A program made the position numbers and the translations under genes. Shown piece by piece: positions 37,401-48,472 of a DNA stretch of 64,000 nucleotides. Position 1 is the first letter of the stretch, and each line of letters starts with the position of its first letter. The notes under the pieces were generated by a model. That model made no database searches and had not been told where the DNA came from. It was given only the letters and a program-made list of their open reading frames with translations. This DNA comes from Caenorhabditis remanei (taxonomy: Eukaryota > Nematoda > Chromadorea > Rhabditida > Rhabditidae). The stretch is taken from positions 11,761,717 to 11,825,716 of the forward strand of contig NC_071330.1 in assembly GCF_010183535.1 (NCBI RefSeq). The letters are read 5' to 3'.

Positions 37401-39282
37401 AACGACGCAATGATAATATCCATTGTAAGAAGAAGAGCGTCTCCTGAAATTCCGAAGTTTAGAGGGGATGTTGTGGGTGCTGACAGCATTGTGATAAGTG
37501 GTCCCCGGGGTACTATGAACTCTCTCGTTTCGTTTCTCTTTTTTTCGGTTTTTGTTTAGAGTAGTGTCTTGTGAGAAGGAAGTTGTGTACAGATAGTTGT
37601 GTGCTGTCTGGAATGATGGGCTATTTCTAGGGGAAGGATCGGATAGGAAATGGAATAAATAATAAGGGAAGGGAGGAGATCAAAAAGTATCTGGATGATC
37701 AGAAATCGGGAAACATTGAGGAGGGAGAGGAAGAGGGAAGATCAATTCTGGGATACTGTAGCTGTGTCTGAAAGTTTTGAACTGTTCAAGTTTAACAGTA
37801 AAAGTGTAAGGGTTGACTTTTGTAGTGGACAACTTTTGAGTAAGATAGATATGTATGGCTTGGAACTATGTGGCTCCTCTTCAACGATCTAACTTTCTAA
37901 TGAAGATTCCTACCGAAAAGTTGTCAATTACAAAAATGTTCACCTAGATTAGTGCTATAACATATTTCAAAACTATACCTATAACTCCACATCTGAGCCC
38001 ACCAGCCCTACTCAAAGTTACCAATAATGTTCTAAGCTCCTCCATCTGACCCCTCCGTTCAAACATTCTTCGGAATCTCTCGAAGAAACTAAAAGTGTCA
38101 CATCCTGATGTGTCTGTGACCAACATCTAATTTTCATTGTCTCTGCGTCTCTACCTCTCACCACACTATTTCTTCGTATGTGTCAAAATTCGGTCGAAAT
38201 TCGATTTATAACCTTTGTCTTGCTCCCCGACGATTTTTCGGCTAGTTTTTTGCTCACTTAGAGGAGAAAGATAGATTTTTTGGAAACAGAGACGATTGGA
38301 GGAGGAAAGTGATTATTTTTCGGAATAAATTGAATCTTGGAGGATTCCTTAAACATGTGTACGTATCTTCTGTTGTCCACCCTCTGAAATAATTGGAGGG
38401 AAAGGGGGAAGAGGGGGTGGATGGACATAGTGGAGAGAGGATAACGTGGGAATCTGAACATTTGAGGAGATGGTCAGAAATTAGAGGTTCAGAGGGATCG
38501 AAGCATAATTTGTGAATTCCCAGTCATTCTCATTAAATTCTTATCACAACCTTCGCCGCCGCGCCTCGCCCCTGCTCCTTGTGGTGTACCTGGTAGCGAG
38601 ACTGACCGCCAATCTTGCATCTAGGGTTCCATTCCCACTGGGTGCTATTCTTTTTTGCTTTTTGTAAGAAGAATCCTGGTATATTTTTCATTGAATCTAA
38701 AGGTATTTTTGATCGATTTTCAGTTAAAGTGTTGTATTTCAGATACGAAGACATAAGAACCTAGACAGAATCCCCAAGCCTTCAGCTTTGTTTAACTCTT
38801 GCTAGCAAAACTTGCTCCCATTCGGTTTTATTGTAGTTTCAGTATATGTAAGTGCCTCACCTCCAAACCCGGGTCTTAATCTGATATCATAGTCCAATAG
38901 TAAATCACTTAGGAGTGAAGATGCGTTCGAATACATTGTTTGACTCCGATTACTCCAATACCGGCTGATTTGATCTGATGTTGTGTTGTGGGCGGGGCTG
39001 AAAAAAGGGTTGTTGAAGAATTGCTGAAATTTTAATAAGGTTGTTACGGTTTCACTGAACTCAGAGCCCAAATGTTGGAATTTTTACTAAATGATAACTC
39101 ATTTAGCCTTGTCCATTTCGCTATAGGAGAACAGATTCAGAACCGTTACTATTCTGACTTTTCAGATTCATAGATCTCCGCTTGAATCCTGCCTACCTTG
39201 TTCCATTCTGACAAAATATCGTTGACACCAAGAGTAGAGTAATGGACACATGAAAGACTCGCCGCGTTTTGATGCGGCGCAT
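34440..39282 (-). CDS. gab-1: GABA-A receptor beta-type subunit (gab-1-like)
   Basis: Twelve exons: 39282-39197, 38997-38861, 37443-37376, 37328-37222, 36974-36772, 36703-36321, 35975-35875, 35820-35739, 35523-35437, 34950-34748, 34698-34531, 34485-34440. They total 1671 nt, 556 aa, all phases matching. Signal peptide at residues 1-25. RLRPGFGG starts the ligand-binding domain. The Cys-loop is C180-x13-C194. Beta-type GABA-site loops are present: ESYGYTTSE (loop B) and TGSYQRLS (loop C). M1 is about 262-284 and M2 about 294-311, with ATSARVALGIT, the anion-selective type. M3 is 329-348, followed by a long M3-M4 loop and M4 near 530-550. This is an inhibitory ligand-gated chloride channel subunit of the plasma membrane. 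It is divergent to the alpha-type gene at 43.9 kb. A tRNA gene sits in its fourth intron. The orthologue call is from memory of C. elegans. Confidence 0.92.
34985..35290. repeat. Family D element in a gab-1 intron
   Basis: GAGCGCAGTGAAACGACAGT at left, TTTCTCTGCACTCTCTCTCC at right, with TTGATAGTTGTCAACTTTTT inside. It lies in the intron between exons 9 and 10 (in the M3-M4 loop region). Confidence 0.7.
36195..36306. repeat. Hairpin-forming inverted repeat in a gab-1 intron
   Basis: TTAAAGGAGGACTGAAGTCA near 36204-36223 pairs exactly with TGACTTCAGTCCTCCTTTAA near 36286-36305, spaced by about 62 bp that are themselves partly complementary. Confidence 0.7.
37123..37194 (+). tRNA. tRNA-Gln (anticodon TTG)
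   Basis: 72 nt without intron. The acceptor GGTTCCA pairs with TGGAACC. A box TGGTGTAGCGG, anticodon loop CTTTGAA with TTG at 37156-37158, B box GAGTTCAAATC, and a Pol III T-run at 37199-37205. It lies antisense inside intron 36975-37221 of the gab-1-like gene. The mature sequence is identical to the minus-strand copy at 42644-42715. Confidence 0.95.
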
Positions 39283-39927
39283 TCTGAAAATTTTAAAATT
39301 GAACCATCTGCAAACTCGATACTTTGAGAACGAGCAAAATTAGAAAACGAAAAAAGACTGTGGCCCGAAACAAGTCCTAAATCAAGAAAGCGTCAGTAGA
39401 GGTTTAGGGACTTGACGAGCATCTCGAGAAGAGAAGAAGACAAGTGAGGGGCGGTCCCAGTAGGACGCTTCTGGAGAAAGAATAGAAGGGGATGGTGGAG
39501 AAAGAGAGAGAGGGAGACGGACTTTTTTGTCTTTTTGTTCTGACTTTTCACATGTTGCCAGAATAAGGAAAAGGGGGGGGGTTATAAGTGAGGGATGTTT
39601 TTAAATAGAACCAACAGGGATAGGGGGAGGATGAGAAGGGAGCGAGAGGATATCTTGATAAGAAAGTTCAAAGTGCAAGAGAAAAAAATCGCGAAATTGG
39701 AAACGAGAATAATAAGACTAGAGAGAATTCAATGGTCTTTCAGTTTACGGAAAATTTGAAGCTTGAAATACAGAATTATAAGAAATATAAGGCATCCAAA
39801 CAATTGATTAGAAAACAAATGCTGAAATTGTTCAATCTTCCTATAAGAATGTAATCAAGATTCGATTTGAAGGCGAATCGGAATCTACTTCCGAACAAAT
39901 GTTTCAACGCGACTGATTAGACGCCAC

Positions 39928-40380
39928 AGTACCGGACAAAAAGGTATCAACTTTTGGTATTTTCAGTTGAAAATTCCCAACTTTGATAGTGTGTCATAGT
40001 AAAACTAACTGTCTTATAAAATAACTTTTTATGGAATCAAACAGACCAAGAGTAGTACTTCTTTTTTGTAGTTGACAACTTTTTTGTACGGACATTTCCT
40101 GGAGAGTGATAGTAATTTTAAGTGGACAGCTCAAAAATCGCACTATTTTGAACTGAAAAAGTCGAATCGAGGGAGAAATTACTTTGTCGACACGTAACTT
40201 GCTAGGAGGCTTCCGAAAAGAAAAGTTGTCAACTACAAAAATGAAGTTCTATTTTTGGTCTATTCGATCTCATAAAAAGTTATTTTGTGGGACAGTTAGT
40301 TTTACCATGACACACTTTCAAAGTTGGACATTTTCAACTGAAAATACCAAAAGTTGATACCTTTTTGTCCGGTGCTGTAC
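39928..40380. repeat. Palindromic MITE, family A copy 4
   Basis: The cleanest copy: ACAGTACCGGACAAAAAGGT at left and ACCTTTTTGTCCGGTGCTGT at right, with inner AACTTTGATAGTGTGTCATA matched by TATGACACACT-type sequence inverted. Arms of about 200 bp. Confidence 0.85.
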
Positions 40381-42643
40381 ATGCATAGTGGATTATTCTT
40401 TTAAAGGGTGTTGTGTAGCCCTTCTTAGAAATAATTGTGCTTCAGGCAAGTCACAGTTATGTATAGGCAACCAAAGTGGGGAGATCTTGATCAGAGTTTA
40501 TTGAAATCGAATTCCAAACCTTTTTCTCTGACAGTAGTCTATGAACGGGAGCGAGGGACAGGAATGTCAGGGTATCTGTACATGGTAACACACAGATAGA
40601 CATACGCAGAAATTGATACAAATAAATCACAAGTATTGTAACAGGCTAAGGAAAACTGTTGAAAACTAGGAAAAAATAAGGAACTTCTGATAGAAAATAC
40701 ATAATTTGCACGTTAAGATAAGTCTAGACGAAAAAGGATAGGCAAGAGGTCAGGATGAATATCAAAATTGATATCATAATGAAGACCGAGCATAAAACCA
40801 AAGACTTGTTTCCAGACTTACCAGAACCTAATCTCAGATCAAACCTACCATCCTACATCTTCTCTCCGGTCAGATGAAACATACCGAAACAACAAAAAAG
40901 AAGAAAGAGAATATCGGAACCTAGGACCCGCCGCACGAAACGAAGGGATAATAAATATGCATGAAGAGGGGGACCAATGTCTCTCATCAAGATCCTTCTC
41001 TCCACTCATAAAAAATGTTTCATTCCACTCCAATAATAAAGTCATCAAAAACGGAGAGGATCCATCTGAAAAAGACGAGAAAATAGGGTTTCTCTAGAAT
41101 AAGGAAACAGAAGAAGACGAAAAGACGAAGAAGAAGTCAATTCAGAATTCATGGAACAATTCCGATGTCGCCTACATCCCTCCTCTTCCGTATCTTTGCT
41201 CCCCTTTCTCGGGGACTCCTTGTGTTTTAGTCCCAATTTTAGCCTTTTTTTCTTTTTTCGTAGATGTCGTTGAATGGCATGACTGACAAAAATCAATTTT
41301 TAGTCTCGGGACATGACTTCATTTTTTTGGTCGAAGTGAATTTTTTCGTTCTACTAGTAAACTACCGTACGAACGAACTCTCGTAATGCTAGATAGAATA
41401 CTTAGTTCAGATGTATACAGTGTTTTGTCACTTATCCGTCGGTATTTGCCTTGAGTGGGTAATAGGAAGTACAGCACAACGTAAACTAATATCCGAACTT
41501 TACAAAATTTGATTTTATTTCTCTCAAAAAGCGCAATTTCCCCGGTTCTGACTGAATAGTCCAAAATCGAAGGAGACAGCTTCCCAGACAATGAAATTTC
41601 TTAAAACGAATGCTTTCTGCAGTTAACTTTAATGCCATACACCCCACTTTTCGAAGTAATGGTTACGTTTTTCGTAGACACATAGAAATTATGATTTCAC
41701 TTTGAGAGAATTCGAAAAAAGTGCAAAACCTCAATTTACTGATAATTGATGCGGAGGACTTTCTGAATTTTCAAAAAATGCCCAGAAAGCGAGCAGAAGA
41801 TGATAAAATTACCGTAGTTTAAGGCGCCATGATGCCATGGCGTATTGAAAAAATTTAACCAAACGGAATTATTCTACTAGTTAACTTTATAGCAAACATT
41901 CATAAAAATTCGAGAATTTTTAGTTTTTTGAATCTAGAAAACTCCTTTAGGATGGGACTGCAGATAAGTTCAAAGTGCCGCACTGTAAGAGTATCACAGT
42001 GAGAGATATGTTATTTTAAGAATTTGAGGGATTTTAGATTCCTGGTGAAATCAAGAAAAGATAGTGATATCTTATACCATCAAATTACCAAAAGTTCAAT
42101 TCGATTCTCACTTTTTCCACCCAAAACTCAATTTCCTACTGTTTCTGCAAAGCCAGAAAAACTAGAAAAACGAAACAAAATGGAACACTAACAAGTGAAA
42201 AACGGAACATCAGAAAAACAAAAAAATGTCTTGTCAACCCAATTAGCCGGGGTGGTGCCCAATGTCACATACATATCCATACACATATTTTGTTTTAAAG
42301 AGAGAACAATAGAGAGAGTGAGAGTAAGAGAGAGTGAGATAGGATGAGCTTTCCTTTTGGAAAAATGGTGTGACAAACATGGGTCCTTCGATACCCCCTG
42401 GGGGGACTATGGACGGATGGAAAACGGCCGGGTGTGTGTCACTTTTGGTTCTGGAGAGAAAGTCTCTGCCCTTTGACTTCTGGAGATTCCAAAAACCAAA
42501 TATAGTCACTTTTTTGGGCCACATGTTTTTTAATCGATTGGTTCAATCTTGTCATAATTCTCTTCTCTTAGTTTTTGATCTTCCGGGGCTCATTGTTGAG
42601 CGCCCTAGATGATCAGACGCTTCTTCCAAATGCAAAAAGCGAT

Positions 42644-42715
42644 AGGTTCCACCGAGATTTGAACTCGGGTCGCAGGATTCAAAGTCCTGAGTGCTAACCG
42701 CTACACCATGGAACC
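42644..42715 (-). tRNA. tRNA-Gln (anticodon TTG), inverted copy
   Basis: Reverse complement gives the same 72-nt tRNA as at 37123-37194. About 50 bp upstream is also shared (TTGCGGCGGCCGATT and AGAGAACAAATATGA boxes) with only two or three differences. A T-run follows the 3' end (GCTTTTTGC on the minus strand). Confidence 0.95.
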
Positions 42716-43164
42716 GACGAGAAAATCGGCCGCCGCAAGGTTTTCATATTTGTTCTCTTTTCTCACGGTGTAGAGATCATTTTGTGTCTAATGCAGTGAC
42801 AGAGGAGAAGAAAAGTGGAGAATGAATGAATTTCGATGATTTTGAAACTGATAGTGAGAACTTTTGTGAATGATTTTTTTTTCTTTCATCTCCCTTTAGG
42901 CAAGAGTTATGCATGTTTATTTTATGGAACAGTAGGTTAGACTTACTGAAATGAAAATTTCATCTCCCAAAAACTTCTAAAAGTCAATTTTTCAAAATCT
43001 TATAGCTTCGAAGTCTTATAACTAATCAACCTAAGCACCTACAAAAAGTTTTCCACTACAAAAATGATCATCATAAAATTTTGCACATTCCATTAGAAGA
43101 TTACTTCCCGGTAGCTCCTTTCCCCGGGGAGATACGTCTTCTAGAAACTTAGATACTGTAGAAA

Positions 43165-43225
43165 GCTAGAGAGCGGGAGGGTGCAGAGAAGCGAGACAGT
43201 CTCGCTGTCTGCGTCTCCCTATGTG
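43165..43225. repeat. Family D fragment
   Basis: GGGTGCAGAGAAGCGAGACA followed by TCTCGCTGTCTGCGTCTC, the short terminal palindrome of family D. Confidence 0.5.
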
Positions 43226-43878
43226 CTTTACTGTCTAGGCTGAACTCTTTGTAAAAACTGAAGGGCCCTAGAAAAAAAGCAGAAAATAAATGTCACCAAA
43301 AAATTGTCTCGCAAAACCGAAACAACAAAAAAGCAAGATCCACAAAGGTGATATCTCGAAAAAGAAAAAAATCTCCTCCTCCTACTAAACTAAAACAAGA
43401 CAAAAACTTGTTTTCTCTCCCTCTTCTCTTTCCTTTTTTGGCTCCGTCGGCCGTTAAATCAATCCGCCCCGTTTTTCGTCTCCTACTTCATTTTGATGAT
43501 GCACTATTCTTCGTCTTCTAAGGAAATGTGAGCCAATTTCGAAACGGTGATTGAGAGGAAAAAAGGCGGCTTGTCTTCTAGTAGGAAAAACGTGTTATGT
43601 CGTGTTGAGAAGACGACTTCATCAGAATAGGCCACGCCCACTTTTTGAGGTTTAGAAGATTTATGGCTTCTTAGGAGAGCTTTCCGACAAAGGACTTGAA
43701 AGAAAATTGATGTCAGTTTTTTGAATTTCGAAAAAAAAGTAATTGTGTCGTATTGGGGTCTGTCTAGACCTGTCTAACCTATCATTGCCGCTGATTTCTC
43801 TTTTCTTTCTGATTATTTAATTGCATTGTTTTTTTTCGAGTTACAACCGAAATGAAATCATTTTCAGACGCTTCGACC

Positions 43879-46532
43879 ATGGTGAGCGTCTTCCTTCTTC
43901 CCATCATAGCCCTTATCCACGGACATCACGCAGAAGGAATAATTGATATGAAGAAGCAAAGGTAGGTCACGGTTCGAAGATGGTCTACACTTTAGATTTT
44001 GTGATTTCTAATCATTTTTCGGTATGAGGGTCCTAAATATCTTTTCAAATTTTCACAAATCTCAAAATTAGCCGTGATACGGTGCTATGAAGTTTCCATA
44101 TTCATAGCGGGGACCCCTTCTGACTAGGGAAGGTCATGGAGTCAGTCTGGAGATATGGGACGTGGCCTATATCGTTTGAAAGCTGGGGAAAACGCTGATT
44201 CCAAATATATATTCAGTCTTTATCCTCGAGATCTAGTATTCGAGGAAAAAGAGGTCAATGTTTGGACCGCTGACAAGTCATTACCTTATCGACGTGGGAA
44301 AAATGTCGGCAGCGTGGTGTGGGTAGTAATGCACAAACTCTAGACTTTGACCTCGTTTTTCTCGAATACTAAGCCTCGAGGGCAAAACCTGAATATGTAT
44401 TTGGAATCAGCGTTTTCTCAGCTTTCGAATAATAAAGGTCACGTCCCATAACACCACGGTCACCTGGAGACCTTCCCTAGTGAGTGGAAGCAGCTTTAAG
44501 TCTCGTACATTTTCTGATTGACAAAATTCCCCACGATTTCTACATCCTAGGCATTTAATTTTATGTAACATTTCAAAAATTTTAAGCTTCCCCCAACAAG
44601 AACTCTCCGATTCCAGACTAAACAGCAGAAGCACCACCTATAACCAAACCCTCATCCGATACACCACCAAAGTTCTTGATACTATTCTACTCAACCAGGA
44701 CAAGAATTTTAGACCAGTAAATCCAGGTAGATCAAACTAATTTTACGAGTGGAGCACAGTTACCATAGTTTTCAGATAACTCTCCGTTACAAGTCGAAGT
44801 GGATATTTCTGTCAGATCAATGGGACCGATTTCGGAGCAAAATATGGTAGGTGACTGATTTTTTTTTGTTCCGTGACTTTGTCTCATTTTTTCTTGGGAA
44901 TCCCCTTGTCATTAACATGTCGCTCCTTCCTACTAACAGAGCCTGTCATTAACTTTTACGACACGCAGAGAGGGAACAAAAAGAGAGAAAAATAGATTTT
45001 CTAGGAATTTTTTAGTAGAAAATTTGAAAAACCTATTCGTTCTCTTTCCAGGAATTCTCTCTCGACTGCTACTTCCGTCAAAAATGGCTTGATCGACGTC
45101 TCGCGTTCACTCCAATCAATCCATCCAAACCAGAAATTCCATTGGCTTCGAAAATGTTAAAGGATATCTGGGTACCTGATACATATATACGAAATGGGCG
45201 GAAATCTTATTTGCATACACTGACAGTGCCTAATATATTGTTCAGAGTAAGGTCGGATGGACAAGTTCATGTTTCGCAGAGGTAAGACGCCCAGATGGCA
45301 ATCAGGGCTCGACAACTTCATCTTTTGAATATTCAGGCTGACCATCCGTTCCCGCTGTCAAATGTTCCTGAAAAAGTTTCCTATGGACACCCAAGCATGT
45401 CCCATAGAAGTGGGATCACTTGGCTACTTTTCCAGGGATGTAATTTATAAATGGAAGGAAGTAGAGCTGGACTCAAAAATGGGAAATATGTTGAGTCAGT
45501 ATCAAATCTTGTCTCTTTCTAAATCAGAAAGGAATGTCTCCGATTTTCGGTTCGCCGATAGAAGTGAGTTGAGAAGACACTAATTAGAGTAACCCACTCT
45601 GAAAACTTCAGACATCTCCGTCCTGAATGTCTATTTCAAACTTCAACGTCAACAAGGCTACTATATCCTTCAAATCTATACCCCTTGCACTCTTGTAGTT
45701 GTCATGTCTTGGGTGTCCTTTTGGATTAATAAGGAAGCATCTCCTGCTCGAGTCTCATTGGGTATCATGACTGTCTTGTCAATGTCTACCATTGGATTTG
45801 GTCTCCGTACGGATCTTCCGAAAGTTTCACATTCAACTGCACTTGATGTTTATATATTGTGAGTGTGGATTTATGTACGGGGTGAGAACAATTTATTTAC
45901 GCAGCTTAGTTTCCAGAACTTGCTTCGTATTCCTCTTTGCTGCTATGGTAGAGTACGCTGTCATCAACTACGCCCAAATAGTTTACATCAGGAAGCAAGT
46001 CCACGATCTGAAGGGTCTTGAGCAGAACAGTGCGGTGAGTGATTGTGGTAGTTATCTCACTTTTCTGTTATCATTTCCAGATGAGAATGTTCACTGCTGG
46101 ACTGATGGGAGCCCGACGGGACACCATTCAAGTAGATAATCTTGCTGTGGAGAAAGAGGAGGCGAGACTGAAAGCAGTACCGTGGTGGAAGAAGTTGTGT
46201 AATAAAGATGAGCAAGGGAACACGTCAGGTTACTCTATCAGTTAAGTAATGATAGTCTAATATATAATTACAGTCTTTTACCGCATGGCTGTCAAAGCAG
46301 CAATCGCCAAAAAGACACTGAGGAATGGAGACCCGGCGGAGGTAAACTTTTTAATGTAAAACTTCCGTTTGAACTTTTTTCGTTCCAGGTCGTCAATAAA
46401 ATCGACAACTTCTCGAAGTGGGCGTTCCCGACTCTTTACATCATATTCAACGTGTTCTACTGGGTCGCATATCTGCATTTAATACCCGATGAGATTGATA
46501 GTCTGCCGAATATTGCTGGAGGATTGTATTGA
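43879..46532 (+). CDS. lgc-37: GABA-A receptor alpha-type subunit (lgc-37-like)
   Basis: Ten exons: 43879-43961, 44617-44726, 44776-44846, 45052-45281, 45337-45563, 45612-45858, 45917-46034, 46081-46228, 46274-46341, 46389-46532. They total 1446 nt, 481 aa, phases matching. The second ATG (43879) is preferred because TTTTCAG at 43861-43867, just upstream, looks like a trans-splice acceptor; an in-frame ATG at 43852 would precede it. Signal peptide MVSVFLLPIIALIHG. Cys-loop C172-x13-C186 (KKFPMDTQA inside). M1 257-279 and M2 287-305 (SPARVSLGIMTVLSMSTIG, anion-type PAR). M3 323-345, short M3-M4 loop, M4 445-465. The complementary-face motif reads DCYFRQKW where vertebrate alpha has DVFFRQSW. 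It probably co-assembles with the beta-type subunit encoded divergently 4.6 kb away. Intron 1 holds a family B element. Confidence 0.9.
44126..44482. repeat. Family B element copy 3 (most intact)
   Basis: Terminal inverted repeats CTAGGGAAGGTC and GACCTTCCCTAG. Inside, CGCTGATTCCAAATATATAT pairs with TATTTGGAATCAGCG, and TCGAG boxes flank the centre. It fills much of lgc-37-like intron 1. Confidence 0.85.
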
Positions 46533-46658
46533 TTGATCTCTTTTTCATGTTTTGTGTTTTGATAAATCGCCTGACGGTCTGACTCCAGGGTGTGTTCAAA
46601 ACTGTAACAATTTGAAATCTATTGAAATAGGGAATTGAAAAATGTTTCATTTCAAAAA

Positions 46659-46664
46659 ATAAAG
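46659..46664 (+). terminator. Poly(A) signal of the lgc-37-like gene
   Basis: AATAAA 127 bp after the TGA, immediately before the stop of the convergent RING gene. Confidence 0.55.
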
Positions 46665-46668
46665 AAAT

Positions 46669-48278
46669 TCACCCACACATAGCGGTAGAAAACAGTTTAC
46701 TCAAAAACGATCCCTCTCCATGGTTCTTCGTTAAAAATCTCTCACTCAACAAATGAGAATAAAATGCTTCTTCTGAATTGATTGCTGGAGAATGGGGGAA
46801 CACGCGAGCCCAAATTAATTGGGTCATCACGAATCTATATTGGCCTTCCAACCCGGTAATAATCAACTTGTCAACATCGAAACTATTTTCCACTAACTCG
46901 AAAAGGAATATCCTCTCAGCAGATGTCTTCATGGGCTCCTTGAGTTTCGAAATCTTAGAAACGCGTCTTTCTAAAAAGTCTTCAAATTTTCGGACCTCTT
47001 CCATCGCTTTATCTCCAGTCACATCCAAAAACTTTTCAGTTTCCTCCATCTCTTCAGAAATGCCGCGGTAAATACAGAAATGAGCATCTTTTTGCTCCTC
47101 GAAATGACCCATCCTTGTTAAAAACTCGTTTATCTTCTGATCCATCTCCTCGTCGATTTCTTTAATCTCATCAGAAGTTATTGGGGTGACCCGGTAGTTG
47201 TTGAACTTCTCGGCAAGAAGTTTTAGGTCGTCTGAAGAAAAGAGACAACATGAAGTTTGAATTCAGAAAAAAAGTATTTGCTCACCTTCGACCTCTTTTA
47301 ATCCTTCTTCTCCAAGAATACTAAACATTTCCGCCGCATTCTTATACACCTCAACCTCATTTTTCTTAATCAATAACTGTCTCTCCAATACTCTTGAAAT
47401 CCGATCAATCACTTTTTTCGCCATTTGAACTGATTTTTCCTTGGCCCTGTGTAGCTCTGGTATACTGTGAATGTTCACATACTTCTGTCTCATCAATCTC
47501 ATTTGGTCTAGCAATCAATACATCTGATTTCCACCAGGCTGACAGAGGATATCATATTGTGCCGCTTCTCGTTTGAAATTCAAAATCTTGTTCTTCAAAA
47601 GATTCTGCTCCAAAAGCAGCGCTTGAGTCATTTGATTAAGAAACGCCGTATCCATTTCGAACGAATCTACACGAGATTCCAGTTGGAATTCATGATCTTC
47701 GTGATTTTGACGATTGTCGAGGAAGCAATTGGAACAGAGATAAATAGTTTTTTGAAGATGTAGTGCTTTGTTTTCTTCAACAATTTGGAATTCTCCATTC
47801 GGAAGTTTTTTTTAGAAGACCTGATGATTCGGCACAAGTGATACAGATACGAAGTTTTCCGGTGGCTTTGCAGAAAGAACATCTGATGTCAAGTTTCTGG
47901 AATGAAGAAATGGAGTAGGCGAAGTTTCCCATGGAAATTCATGAATCACATTTTTAAAGGCTTTATCTGAATCAGATCTTACCGTTGGCTCCAACATCAA
48001 TTTCGCTAAGTTTTCCTCTGTCGCGTGTTCTCTAAATGTTTGCAACATTCCGACCAACTGATAATTTATTAATTTATCAGAGAATCCATTTTCTAAACCA
48101 CAAACTGGACACTTGACACCTTCCAGACAAGGCTCACAGACTGTATGTTTGCAAGTCCCCAAACGAGGTCTTCTGTTTGTTTCATCTGGAAAAAGACATC
48201 TGGATTGGCAGACAGACAGACAGATTTACCATAGGGCTCATGACATAATGGACAGAATATTGAAGCGAGTAACGACAT
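46669..48278 (-). pseudogene. RING/B-box (TRIM-like) protein, frame broken
   Basis: Exons 48278-48230, 48185-47983, 47896-47286, 47231-46669, with consensus splice sites. The RING ligands are C9, C12, C28, H30, C33, C36, C42, C45. A CxxC/CxxC zinc motif follows (RCSFCK, ICITCA), then a B-box (YLCSNCFLDNRQNHEDHEF) and a long helical coiled-coil region. Two lesions interrupt exon 3. An eight-base A run (47806-47813) is one base too long for the downstream B-box frame, and an in-frame TGA lies at 47515-47517 in the coiled coil. RING/B-box proteins are usually E3 ubiquitin ligases. It is head to head with an intact paralogue at 48473 and shares its first-intron position. It is either a young pseudogene or carries sequence errors. 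Confidence 0.7.
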
Positions 48279-48472
48279 TTTCGAATTGGTGATGAGTTGA
48301 CTTGACAAAAATTGAACAGAAAACTTTTTTGATAAGAGGAAATGTTGCGTTTTCAAGTAACCTCCCTTCCTAGTTCTTAAAATTTCCCTCATTGCTTACC
48401 ACTATCTCGTTCAACTGATAACACGTTTTCTTCCAACTAAATTCTCATTTCGTTCAAGAATTCGTTTTAAAA
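48279..48472. promoter_or_regulatory. Shared divergent promoter of the RING pair
   Basis: Only 194 bp separate the two start codons, so both genes must use this interval or trans-spliced leaders within it. No TATA box is obvious. Confidence 0.45.

Larger units (their letters stand above)
39283..43878. other. Divergent intergenic region between the two channel genes
   Basis: No protein gene is supported. It contains a family A palindrome (39928-40380), a G9 tract (39573-39581), a tRNA-Gln (42644-42715) and a family D fragment (43165-43225). It presumably includes promoters for both receptor subunits. Confidence 0.5.

Noticed and set aside
37944..38126. Minus-strand ORF that looked like a gab-1 N-terminal exon
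   Set aside because: The true N-terminal exons (39282-39197 and 38997-38861) join to 37443 in phase, leaving this ORF inside an intron.
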